This document shows, one piece after another, positions 27,614 to 34,893 of a stretch of DNA of 64,000 nt; within the stretch, counting starts at the first letter, position 1; the number at the start of each line of letters is the position of its first letter. The DNA comes from Sneathiella sedimenti (lineage in GTDB: Bacteria > Pseudomonadota > Alphaproteobacteria > Sneathiellales > Sneathiellaceae), in NCBI RefSeq assembly GCF_017313765.1, contig NZ_JAFLNC010000001.1, positions 1,011,516-1,075,515 of the forward strand, given 5' to 3'. Below the pieces are notes generated by a model. The model was not told the origin of the DNA. It searched no databases and saw only the letters and a program-made list of their open reading frames with translations. The translations under genes and the position numbers were made by a program.

Positions 27614-28204
27614 TCAGCCTTTATCGATGAAAGAAAGCAGCTCGCGGCGTGTAATATCGGATCGGCGGAATATGCCGAGCATCGTGCTCGTTATCATCGT
27701 GACGCCATCTTTATGGACGCCCCGCGTCGTCATGCATTGATGGGCGCTTTCGATGATGACGGCGACCCCTTTCGGCTGCAGCGTCCTCTCGATCGTTTCC
27801 GCAATCTGCCGAGTCAATTTTTCCTGAATTTGCAAGCGTTTCGCGTAGGCGTCCACGACACGCGCCAGCTTTGATATGCCGACGACCCGGTTGCTGGGCA
27901 TATAGGCGACATGGGCTACACCGATAATAGGCACCATGTGATGCTCGCAATAGCTCTCGACCCGGATATCTTTCAGGACCACCATTTCATCATATCCGTT
28001 TACCTCCTCAAAGGTACGGGAAAGATATGCGTCCGGGTCTTCGTTGTAGCCTGCAAAAAACTCCATATATGATCGTGTCACCCGGTCCGGCGTTCCTAGT
28101 AACCCTTCGCGAGCCGGATCATCCCCTGCCCAGCGGATCAGGGTCCGCACGGCCTCTTCTGCCTGATCTTTTGTCGGTTTTTTTGGGTGGCTATGTTTGT
28201 TCAT
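27614..28204 (-). CDS. folE: GTP cyclohydrolase I
   Basis: A 196-residue type I GTP cyclohydrolase, first enzyme of tetrahydrofolate synthesis (GTP to 7,8-dihydroneopterin triphosphate). Zinc-binding and active-site segments are [21 protein letters not shown] and [16 protein letters not shown]; both cysteines and the histidine pair are present. [23 protein letters not shown] is the family signature. Length is normal. It lies 36 bases downstream of apaG and 13 bases upstream of trkH on the same strand. Confidence 0.96.
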   Translation of the reverse strand: MNKHSHPKKPTKDQAEEAVRTLIRWAGDDPAREGLLGTPDRVTRSYMEFFAGYNEDPDAYLSRTFEEVNGYDEMVVLKDIRVESYCEHHMVPIIGVAHVAYMPSNRVVGISKLARVVDAYAKRLQIQEKLTRQIAETIERTLQPKGVAVIIESAHQCMTTRGVHKDGVTMITSTMLGIFRRSDITRRELLSFIDKG

Positions 28205-28240
28205 ATCTGAATTATTTCCTGGGATGGGCTGCGCCGCCTC

Positions 28241-28648
28241 TTAGTGAAGGGAAGACATGGCGTCCGGGCTATCCAGTGAGAACGCCGGAATGTCGACTGC
28301 GAACAAGGTTCCTTCTTCCGATTCCATATCGTAAGAGCCGACCATGATGCCGGATGGCGTCGTTAGCGGCGTTCCGCTGGTATATTCATAAATATCGCCA
28401 GGCGCAAGAACAGGTTGCTCACCGACAACGCCTTCGCCGTCCACTGTTTCCGTATGTCCTTCTGCGTTGGTGATGCGCCAATGGCGGTGCCTAAGGGTAA
28501 TCGTCCGCGTTCCCTGATTCTCAATCCTCACCTGATAGGCCCAGACATAAAGTCCGTCTTCCGGGCGGGAGCGATCGCTCAGATAGATAGGTGTCACCGA
28601 GACGAGGACATTTTCCGTGATCTTGCTATAGGAGCCAGCCTCCGTCAT
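28241..28648 (-). CDS. apaG: ApaG domain protein
   Basis: A 135-residue single-domain protein with an immunoglobulin-like fold. The family signatures are YVWAYQVRIENQGTRTITLRHRHWRITNAEG and the glycine-rich VGEQPVLAPGDIYEYTSGTPLTTPSGIMVGSY. ApaG is linked genetically to Co2+/Mg2+ efflux in enteric bacteria; its biochemical function is still unclear, although the fold also binds nucleotides and proteins. It is first in an apaG-folE-trkH run on the minus strand; the 136-bp gap upstream holds the metZ terminator. Confidence 0.92.
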   Translation of the reverse strand: MTEAGSYSKITENVLVSVTPIYLSDRSRPEDGLYVWAYQVRIENQGTRTITLRHRHWRITNAEGHTETVDGEGVVGEQPVLAPGDIYEYTSGTPLTTPSGIMVGSYDMESEEGTLFAVDIPAFSLDSPDAMSSLH

Positions 28649-28741
28649 ATCCTACACCATTTGCCTCGATTATCAGATTGGTTTTAGTCCCCTGAATATT
28701 GCGCCATAGGACAGCTTTGTCCAGTAAATCGGTAAAAAAGG

Positions 28742-28776
28742 GTAAAAAGGAACGGCGGTGTGATTAGTTCCGCCGC
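28742..28776 (-). terminator. Rho-independent terminator downstream of metZ
   Basis: Read on the minus strand, CGGCGG and CCGCCG pair across an 11-base loop and are followed by TTCC and a T-rich tract. The position, 10-40 bases after the metZ stop, fits. Confidence 0.75.
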
Positions 28777-28784
28777 CCGGATTT

Positions 28785-30002
28785 TCAATCCTTTTGGCTG
28801 CTGAGCGCATAGCCCAGATCGTCTATCAGGTCGTCCGCATCTTCAAGTCCGACGGATAGTCTCAATAACCCTTCCGTGATACCGAGCTCCTGTTTGGTGG
28901 CGTCATCTACGCTGGAATGGGTCGTCGTCGTCGGATGCGTGATCAGAGATTTTGCATCGCCAAGGTTATTACTGATATCAATCAATGAAAGACGGTTAAG
29001 GGCCTCGAAGGCTGCATCCTGTCCACCCGCAACTTCAAAAGCGACAAGCGTGCCGCCGCGCGCCATTTGTTGTTTGGCGAGGGCATGTTGCCGGTGGGAC
29101 TCGCTCCCGGGAAAAATGACGCGGCTGACGGCCGGATGCCCTTCCAGGAAGGTGGCGACCTTCTCCGCGTTGTCGCATTGTTTTTCGACGCGCAGTTCCA
29201 GCGTTTCGAGGCCTTTCAGCAGGTTCCAGGCATTAAACGGGCTGAGCGCCGGACCGGTGTGTTTCAGGTAAGGCGCGAGGGTGTCCTCGACAAATTCCTC
29301 AGACCCCAGAACAATACCGCCCAGGCACCGCCCTTGCCCATCTATATGCTTGGTGGCTGAATAAACCACAATATCGGCACCAAGGGTGAGGGGATGCTGC
29401 AACACCGGTGTTGCAAAAACATTATCGACAATGACCTTTGCGCCGACCTTGTGGGCAAGGTCGGAAATGGCCGCGATATCCATGATCTCGAGGGCAGGAT
29501 TGGAAGGGGTTTCAAAGAAAACACAGGCTGTTTTTTTATTCAGGGCGTGCTTCCACTGATCAATATCGGTCCCGTCAATCAAGGTGACTTCAATCCCGAA
29601 CCTCGGCAGGATCGTCTCGATAATATAGAGGCAGGAACCAAAGAGCGCCTTGGGCGCCACCACATGATCGCCGGCCTTGAGCTGCGACATCAACGCGCCA
29701 TTTACTGCGGCCATACCGCTTGCCGTCGCGCGCGCAGCCTCCGCGCCGTCTTCGAGGAGGATCATGCGTTCCTCGAACATTGAAAGGGTCGGATTGGCAT
29801 AGCGGGAGTAGATAAATCCGTCGTTTTCACCCTTGAAGCGACCTGCCGCCTGCTCCGCGCTGTCATAGACAAAGCCCGAATTCATGAAGATCGCTTCGGA
29901 TGTTTCGTTAAACTTGGAGCGTTTGGTGCCACCACGAACAAGATTTGTAGCGGTTCGGTAGTTTCTGGCGCGATCCGGCGCCGTTTCTTTTTCAACAGTC
30001 AT
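28785..30002 (-). CDS. metZ: O-succinylhomoserine sulfhydrylase
   Basis: A 405-residue PLP enzyme of the Cys/Met metabolism family. It forms homocysteine from O-succinylhomoserine and sulfide. Seen: SRYANPTLSMFEERM, ATASGMAAVNGALM, and the PLP-lysine region VVYSATKHIDGQGRCLGG. The start is ATG 30002 preceded by GAGGA; the frame is open 11 codons upstream but that stretch is riboswitch and terminator RNA. Length fits MetZ; cystathionine gamma-synthase relatives are similar. Control is by a SAM-II riboswitch and terminator in the leader, so methionine pathway repression by S-adenosylmethionine is expected. Confidence 0.93.
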   Translation of the reverse strand: MTVEKETAPDRARNYRTATNLVRGGTKRSKFNETSEAIFMNSGFVYDSAEQAAGRFKGENDGFIYSRYANPTLSMFEERMILLEDGAEAARATASGMAAVNGALMSQLKAGDHVVAPKALFGSCLYIIETILPRFGIEVTLIDGTDIDQWKHALNKKTACVFFETPSNPALEIMDIAAISDLAHKVGAKVIVDNVFATPVLQHPLTLGADIVVYSATKHIDGQGRCLGGIVLGSEEFVEDTLAPYLKHTGPALSPFNAWNLLKGLETLELRVEKQCDNAEKVATFLEGHPAVSRVIFPGSESHRQHALAKQQMARGGTLVAFEVAGGQDAAFEALNRLSLIDISNNLGDAKSLITHPTTTTHSSVDDATKQELGITEGLLRLSVGLEDADDLIDDLGYALSSQKD

Positions 30003-30017
30003 GTTATCCTCGAGGCA

Positions 30018-30046
30018 CAAAAAAACCCCGACCATCGATCAGGGTT
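30018..30046 (-). terminator. leader terminator (attenuator) of metZ
   Basis: On the minus strand AACCCTGAT and GGTCGGGGTT form a stem followed by seven T residues (the A-run at 30019-30025), ending 16 bases before the metZ start codon. It lies between the SAM-II aptamer and the gene, so it is a condition-dependent terminator rather than an end-of-operon one. Confidence 0.85.
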
Positions 30047-30054
30047 CCTGCGAG

Positions 30055-30115
30055 CCCCGACTTTTTAGCGTTTCTTTTACGTGGCCGCAAGCCGGTCGGC
30101 ACAAATCACCACGGC
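30055..30115 (-). ncRNA. SAM-II riboswitch aptamer upstream of metZ
   Basis: On the minus strand the conserved SAM-II blocks appear in order: GTGATTTG (30109-30102), CCGGCTTGCGGCCACG (30095-30080) and GCTAAAAAG (30069-30061). P1 pairs CGTGG (30113-30109) with CCACG (30084-30080); the pseudoknot pairs CCGAC (30099-30095) with GTCGG (30061-30057). All strands of the H-type pseudoknot are therefore complementary. SAM-II is known upstream of methionine genes in alphaproteobacteria. Binding S-adenosylmethionine should lower metZ expression. Confidence 0.93.
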
Positions 30116-30119
30116 AAAA

Positions 30120-30148
30120 TCTTTATCGAGACGGTTACGGGCTGTCAA
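30120..30148 (-). promoter_or_regulatory. promoter of the metZ leader
   Basis: Minus-strand TTGACA (30148-30143), 17-bp spacer, TAAAGA (30125-30120). Transcription would begin just before the first riboswitch stem, so the leader RNA consists of the aptamer, the terminator and the ribosome binding site. Confidence 0.7.
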
Positions 30149-30196
30149 GAATTTCTGTTGCGGAAAAACTGTACTTTCTGTACTTACTGAAGGAAC

Positions 30197-30270
30197 GCGG
30201 GCGTAGCTCAATGGCAGAGCAGAAGCTTCCCAAGCTTACGACGAGGGTTCGATTCCCTTCGCCCGCTCCA
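30197..30270 (+). tRNA. tRNA-Gly (anticodon TCC)
   Basis: A 74-base cloverleaf: acceptor GCGGGCG (30197-30203) pairs with CGCCCGC (30260-30266); D-arm with GCTC and GAGC; anticodon loop TTCCCAA giving anticodon TCC; T-loop GGTTCGATTCC; CCA encoded at the 3' end. It lies on the plus strand between the divergently oriented metZ leader and the fumC 3' end. Confidence 0.95.
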
Positions 30271-30282
30271 ATTTTCTCCCAA

Positions 30283-31671
30283 CTATTTCCCCACCATATC
30301 TTCAGGTCGGACCCAGTTGTTGAACTGGTCCTCGGTGAGGAGATCCAGGGCGAGGGCGGCTTCTTTCAGGCTGCTGTTGTCCGCATAGGCCTTTTTGGCA
30401 ATCCTGGCGGCATTGTCGTAGCCGATATGTGGATTTAAGGCGGTCACAAGCATCAGTGATTGCGCCATGAGATCGTCAATGCGGCCTTTGTTCGCCTCGA
30501 TCCCGACGACACAATTATCTGTAAAGCTACGCAGCGCGTCGCCCAGAAGCCGTATGGATTGCAGGACATTAAAGATTATTACCGGCTTAAAGGCATTCAA
30601 TTCGAAATGACCGTTGGAACCGGCGATGGTGACGGTAACATGATTGCCCATGACTTGTGCACAAACCTGCGTGACGGCCTCGCACTGGGTCGGATTGATC
30701 TTGCCCGGCATGATGGAGGAGCCGGGCTCGTTCGCTGGCAGGATCAACTCGCCAAGACCGCTTCGCGGGCCGCTTGCGAGGAAACGGATATCATTGGCGA
30801 TCTTCATGGCGCTTGTCGCGATTACATTCAGAACACCGGAAAGCTCCACCAGGGCATCATGCGCGGCAATCGCCTCAAACTTGTTTTCCGCGCTGGTAAA
30901 GGGAAGGTCGGTCAACTCGCGGAGGGTCGAAACAAACATGTCCGCGAACCCCGGGGCGGCGTTTAACCCGGTGCCGACAGCAGTACCGCCTTGCGCGAGC
31001 TCCATCACCCGAGGGAGTGTATCTTTCAGGCGCGCCATGCCGAGTTCCACTTGTCTGGCGTAACCCGAAAACTCTTGGCCGAGTGTGATGGGGACCGCGT
31101 CCTGAGCATGCGTCCTGCCGATCTTGATGATATCGGCAAAGGCCTCGCTTTTTTGTTGTAGTGCCTGATGGAGATGAGCGAGCACAGGTAGCAAATGATG
31201 TGTAACCTGCTCGGCCGCGGCAATGGACATGGCCGTCGGAAAGCTGTCGTTAGAGCTTTGACTCATATTGACATGATCATTGGGGTGAACCGGGTTCCTG
31301 GAACCGAGCGGCGCGCCCAGAATTTCGTTGGCCCGGTTGGCGATCACCTCGTTGGCGTTCATATTACTTTGCGTGCCGGATCCTGTCTGCCAGATGACCA
31401 ATGGGAAATGATCCAGAAGATCTCCGGTGATCACGGCATCGGCGGCCATGAGAATGGCATCCGCGAGCCGGTTGTCAAGCCGTCCCAGCTTTTGATTGCT
31501 GAGCGTCGCCGCTTTTTTCTGGAGGCCGAGCGCACGAATAAGGGGGGTAGGCAGGTGCTCCGTTCCGATCTCGAAATTCTTGAGGGATCGTTCAGTCTGT
31601 GCTCCCCAGTAGCGATCGTCGGGGACCGAGATTTCCCCCATCGTATCCGTTTCTATTCGTGTGGCACACAT
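30283..31671 (-). CDS. fumC: class II fumarate hydratase
   Basis: A 462-residue iron-free fumarase of the aspartase/fumarase superfamily, interconverting fumarate and malate in the citric acid cycle. The signature loop [17 protein letters not shown] is present with the catalytic serine, plus the upstream signatures [12 protein letters not shown] and [19 protein letters not shown]. It lies in the minus direction with AGGAG upstream of its ATG. Its 3' end is 12 bases from the plus-strand tRNA-Gly; no hairpin terminator was seen there. Confidence 0.96.
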   Translation of the reverse strand: MCATRIETDTMGEISVPDDRYWGAQTERSLKNFEIGTEHLPTPLIRALGLQKKAATLSNQKLGRLDNRLADAILMAADAVITGDLLDHFPLVIWQTGSGTQSNMNANEVIANRANEILGAPLGSRNPVHPNDHVNMSQSSNDSFPTAMSIAAAEQVTHHLLPVLAHLHQALQQKSEAFADIIKIGRTHAQDAVPITLGQEFSGYARQVELGMARLKDTLPRVMELAQGGTAVGTGLNAAPGFADMFVSTLRELTDLPFTSAENKFEAIAAHDALVELSGVLNVIATSAMKIANDIRFLASGPRSGLGELILPANEPGSSIMPGKINPTQCEAVTQVCAQVMGNHVTVTIAGSNGHFELNAFKPVIIFNVLQSIRLLGDALRSFTDNCVVGIEANKGRIDDLMAQSLMLVTALNPHIGYDNAARIAKKAYADNSSLKEAALALDLLTEDQFNNWVRPEDMVGK

Positions 31672-31715
31672 ATTCGAGCTCCTGTTGTATCACCAGCTTG
31701 CCTAACTATCTGGTA

Positions 31716-31889
31716 TCATGCCATCGCATATACAAACAGTGCCTGTAGTCCGAGATAAATTGCGATGGCGATCAGAAAAAGATTAAGGGTGCGGTCGGCA
31801 GCCTTCCCCATTTCCTTTAGCTTTCGGGCGAATAATATTCTTGCGATAAACAGGATTATAAAAACAACCGAGAGGATTTTAAGAATCAT
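31716..31889 (-). CDS. 57-residue two-helix membrane protein coupled to the diguanylate cyclase gene
   Basis: A small protein with a first hydrophobic helix (about residues 5-21), a basic loop (RKLKEMGKAADR) and a second helix (about 35-56). The ATG overlaps the TGA of the upstream diguanylate cyclase gene by 4 bases (ATGA), so translation is probably coupled. No family recognised. The two-helix/basic-loop layout resembles other tiny membrane proteins that modulate larger partners, but this is inference from location only. Confidence 0.6.
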   Translation of the reverse strand: MILKILSVVFIILFIARILFARKLKEMGKAADRTLNLFLIAIAIYLGLQALFVYAMA

Positions 31890-33085
31890 CCGGCCGCCAC
31901 CAGATCTTCTTGCTCCGGGTCTTTTCCGTTATCATCGGTTGGGCGATAGACGGCTATATCATTTCCGCCCCGCGATTTTGCCTCATACATCTGGTTGTCC
32001 GCTATATCAACCAGCGCAGACCAGTCCCCGACATTGACATCTTGTCGATCAACGATGCCGAAGCTGGCCGTTACCATCTTGCCGTCCGGACGAGTTCCAA
32101 GGCCGATATTGCGGAGTCTTCGGATGGATTTGAGTGCCCCTTTGGCATCCGTATTCGGCAAAAGGATTACAAACTCCTCCCCGCCCCATCGGACGATAAC
32201 ATCCGATCCACGTGCGTTGCGGCGGATGTTCGCCGCGGCATTGGCAAGAACCCGATCACCGGCTTCATGACCGTAGCGGTCATTTATGGACTTGAAGCTG
32301 TCCAGATCAATAAATACCAGGGAGAAGGGCATGTTCTGGCGCTTCGATATCTTGAACTGTACGTCGATAATCTCCTCGCCACTATTTCGACTGTAGCAAC
32401 GGGTCAGCGAGTCGATAGATGCCTGGTCGATCAGCAGCGACATGTAAAGGAGCTGGCTGATGGCGGCGAATGTACAGAGCAACCCGGTAACCGTCAAAAC
32501 GAGCAGGATGCCGAGGCGCTGGTGCGGATCGGCGTTCTCGGGCATCAGAATGAGGATCAGCATCTGCACGACGAAAAACAGAACCAGCGTGAGAACTGCT
32601 TCCTTGACGGTAAGCGGGAAAATGGCGATGCAGCCAACAATCAGGAACGGGAACAACAGATACCCCGCGGCGGCGAAGTTGGTAACCGCGAAAATATCGG
32701 TAATTTCCAGTAGCGGCTGGTACATCGTCTGAAAGGTCAGCAGGATCGCAAAGAAAATGCCTAGCGCCCGATACGCGTCCCGCATAGTTTCCCCGCTGCT
32801 TATCCCGAAGAAAAGCGAGAGAAAAAGAACGGCCATCAGGATACGTGTGATTCCGAGAGTGACATAGCTTTCGAAATCAAACGTTACCAGATCGAGCAGG
32901 AAACCGAGAGGAAAGGCAACCATACACAGTAGGCTTAAAAAGCGAACCCGCGACAGGATAACACGCGCCCTGCGACGCCTTAATAGGGGGGAATGGCTTT
33001 CATTAGAAAAAAGGCGATCCAGCCCCTCAACCGACAGCGATTGGCGGCCGCCTCCAGAAAACACATCATATAAATAAACCAACAC
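31886..33085 (-). CDS. membrane-bound diguanylate cyclase (GGDEF)
   Basis: A 399-residue protein: about six hydrophobic helices (residues 45-215) followed by a GGDEF domain (about 225-385). The active-site motif is GGEEF in RWGGEEFVILLP, and an RxxD inhibitory site (RGSD) lies five residues before it, so it should make cyclic-di-GMP under product inhibition. Start codon GTG at 33085, with weak ribosome site, so the N-terminus is uncertain. The membrane part has no recognisable named sensor domain. The 57-residue membrane protein is translated from its end. Confidence 0.9.
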   Translation of the reverse strand: MLVYLYDVFSGGGRQSLSVEGLDRLFSNESHSPLLRRRRARVILSRVRFLSLLCMVAFPLGFLLDLVTFDFESYVTLGITRILMAVLFLSLFFGISSGETMRDAYRALGIFFAILLTFQTMYQPLLEITDIFAVTNFAAAGYLLFPFLIVGCIAIFPLTVKEAVLTLVLFFVVQMLILILMPENADPHQRLGILLVLTVTGLLCTFAAISQLLYMSLLIDQASIDSLTRCYSRNSGEEIIDVQFKISKRQNMPFSLVFIDLDSFKSINDRYGHEAGDRVLANAAANIRRNARGSDVIVRWGGEEFVILLPNTDAKGALKSIRRLRNIGLGTRPDGKMVTASFGIVDRQDVNVGDWSALVDIADNQMYEAKSRGGNDIAVYRPTDDNGKDPEQEDLVAAG

Positions 33086-33190
33086 TGACTGCCCACCCCC
33101 GACGCGGCAAGAAATATGGCCCCTTCATAACAAATTATTGCCGTTTAAGGTACTGAATTTCCGTGAATCTGTTGGGCGGGACTTATAGTG

Positions 33191-33961
33191 CTAGCGGGGT
33201 CTGTTCAGGAATGCTTCCATCATTTGCCGCGGCTCTGTACTTTCGTAGGCAAGGGAAAATGCGTCAATCCCGAGCTGGATGCCGTCGCGTAGCGTATTAT
33301 TCTCCCAGTCGTTGCAAAGCTGTTTCTGGATGGATATTGCATTTCTGCCGCCTTCAAGAATCTCCTCAATGACCCTGTCGGTTTCATCATCAAGGGCATT
33401 GTCTTCGACGAGCCGCTGCACGAATCCCGCTTGTTTTGCTTCTGTCGCATCCAGGCTCCGGCCCGTCAGCACCAGATCACGCGCGAGATTGAAACCCAGA
33501 ATTCTCGGCAGAAGCGCGGCATCAATAACCGAAGGGATGCCAACTCGCACTTCGGGCATGGCAAATTGGGCGCTCTTGCAGGCAATGATGATGTCACAGG
33601 CCGCCGCAAGTTCCATGCCGGCCCCGAGGGAGAGTCCGTTGACCCGGGCGACAACCGGCGCATGGAAATGCCGCACTTTATGGCAGGCATGGTGCAAATT
33701 CGTAATAAAACTACGGGCGGAATCGGGGGTGAGCCCAGCCATTTCGGAGATATCAGCCCCACCGATAAAGCTCTTGTTTCCAGCGCCTGTCAGAATGAGA
33801 ATGGCAATGTCCTTATCATTATCGAGGCGCGTGAGTGTTTCATTCAACTCGCCAATCACAGAGGAGTTCAGCGTGTTGAGTTTACGCTGATTGTCGATTG
33901 TCGCGCGCGCGACCTTGCCTTCCGGTTTATCCTCTATTTCGGTGATGATAAACTTCGCCAT
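33191..33961 (-). CDS. enoyl-CoA hydratase-related (crotonase family) protein
   Basis: A 256-residue crotonase-fold protein. The oxyanion-hole region FIGGADISEMAGL and the active-site stretch NGLSLGAGMELAAACDIIIA are present; the first catalytic glutamate (GAGMEL) is retained and the second position also has a glutamate (AMPEVRVG). The usual GAGGTQRL is replaced by PSVIDAALLPRIL, seen in several uncharacterised crotonases. ATG 33961 with GGAGAAAAC upstream is preferred over an open frame extending 24 codons further. Substrate unknown; a CoA-ester hydratase or isomerase is likely. Confidence 0.85.
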   Translation of the reverse strand: MAKFIITEIEDKPEGKVARATIDNQRKLNTLNSSVIGELNETLTRLDNDKDIAILILTGAGNKSFIGGADISEMAGLTPDSARSFITNLHHACHKVRHFHAPVVARVNGLSLGAGMELAAACDIIIACKSAQFAMPEVRVGIPSVIDAALLPRILGFNLARDLVLTGRSLDATEAKQAGFVQRLVEDNALDDETDRVIEEILEGGRNAISIQKQLCNDWENNTLRDGIQLGIDAFSLAYESTEPRQMMEAFLNRPR

Positions 33962-34064
33962 TGTTTTCTCCGTTTTTATTATTAATTTAGGACTAGGTGA
34001 AAGCGAACTTTGTGACATTATCACTGTAGTCAATCTTCACATAAGTGAGAATAGAGACATAAAC

Positions 34065-34886
34065 ATGTTTATCCAGACGAAGCCAGGCGACACAGCAACC
34101 GAGCTTGAATTCTTTCCCACTGAAAAGGTTCATGAAAATGGTCCTCTCGCGGTCGCACGGGAAGAAGCAGCCAAGATATCACCGCTTGCAGCGCGCCTTT
34201 ACGAGATTGAGGGTGTCGCGGCGGTCACTTTGACGGCTGACAGCATTGTCATCGTGAAGACGGATGTACGAGACTGGACCTCAATTCGGACGGAAATTTT
34301 CAGCGCGATTGTGGCGCATTTTAACAGTGGCGACCCGGCAGTGAACGACGATGCCGAGGGCGAAGAGCCGGGAGAATTTGACGCAGAGGTTATTGACCAG
34401 ATCAAGGACCTGCTTTCAACGCGGATTGTGCCGGCTGTGACCCAGTCGGGGGGCGACGTTTCGTTCCACAGCTACAAGAACGGGAAACTTTTTCTGAAAT
34501 TCCAGGGCCCTGCCTTTTCCATGCTGACCGGTATCCAGAATATGCTGCGTCACTATATCCCGGAAATCACCGCCGTCCTTGATTATCGGGAGTCACTTCC
34601 GAAACCAGGGCTGAAAACGCCGGAAGGCATTGCCATACGGAAGCTGCTGGAGGAGAAGGTCAACCCCTCCATTGCCGCACATGGCGGGCGAATTACGCTA
34701 GTAGATTTACAGAAAGATCGTGCCTATGTCCGTCTTGACGGCGGTTGCCAGGGGTGCGGTATGGCCGATGTAACGCTGAAGCAGGGCGTTGCCGTGGAAA
34801 TCCAGAATCTGGTGCCTTCCATTACGGAAGTGCTGGATGTGACGGACCATGCGGACGGAACCAACCCTTACTATCAACCCTCCTGA
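34065..34886 (+). CDS. NifU-family iron-sulfur protein with two tandem NifU domains, first one degenerate
   Basis: A 273-residue protein. Residues 1-90 are an Nfu N-terminal domain (MFIQTKPGDTATELEFFP...). Residues 107-174 look like a NifU domain (VIDQIKDLLSTRIVPAVTQSGGDVSF...MLRHYIPEI) that has lost its CxxC cluster site through a gap. Residues 186-273 are a second, complete NifU domain with C228-x-x-C231 in GGCQGCGMADVTLKQGV, ending DVTDHADGTNPYY like NfuA C-terminal domains. Those two are the only cysteines. Usual alphaproteobacterial Nfu has one N-domain and one cluster domain (about 185 residues). It should carry a [4Fe-4S] cluster between subunits. Confidence 0.85.
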   Translation: MFIQTKPGDTATELEFFPTEKVHENGPLAVAREEAAKISPLAARLYEIEGVAAVTLTADSIVIVKTDVRDWTSIRTEIFSAIVAHFNSGDPAVNDDAEGEEPGEFDAEVIDQIKDLLSTRIVPAVTQSGGDVSFHSYKNGKLFLKFQGPAFSMLTGIQNMLRHYIPEITAVLDYRESLPKPGLKTPEGIAIRKLLEEKVNPSIAAHGGRITLVDLQKDRAYVRLDGGCQGCGMADVTLKQGVAVEIQNLVPSITEVLDVTDHADGTNPYYQPS

Positions 34887-34893
34887 TAGCGTT

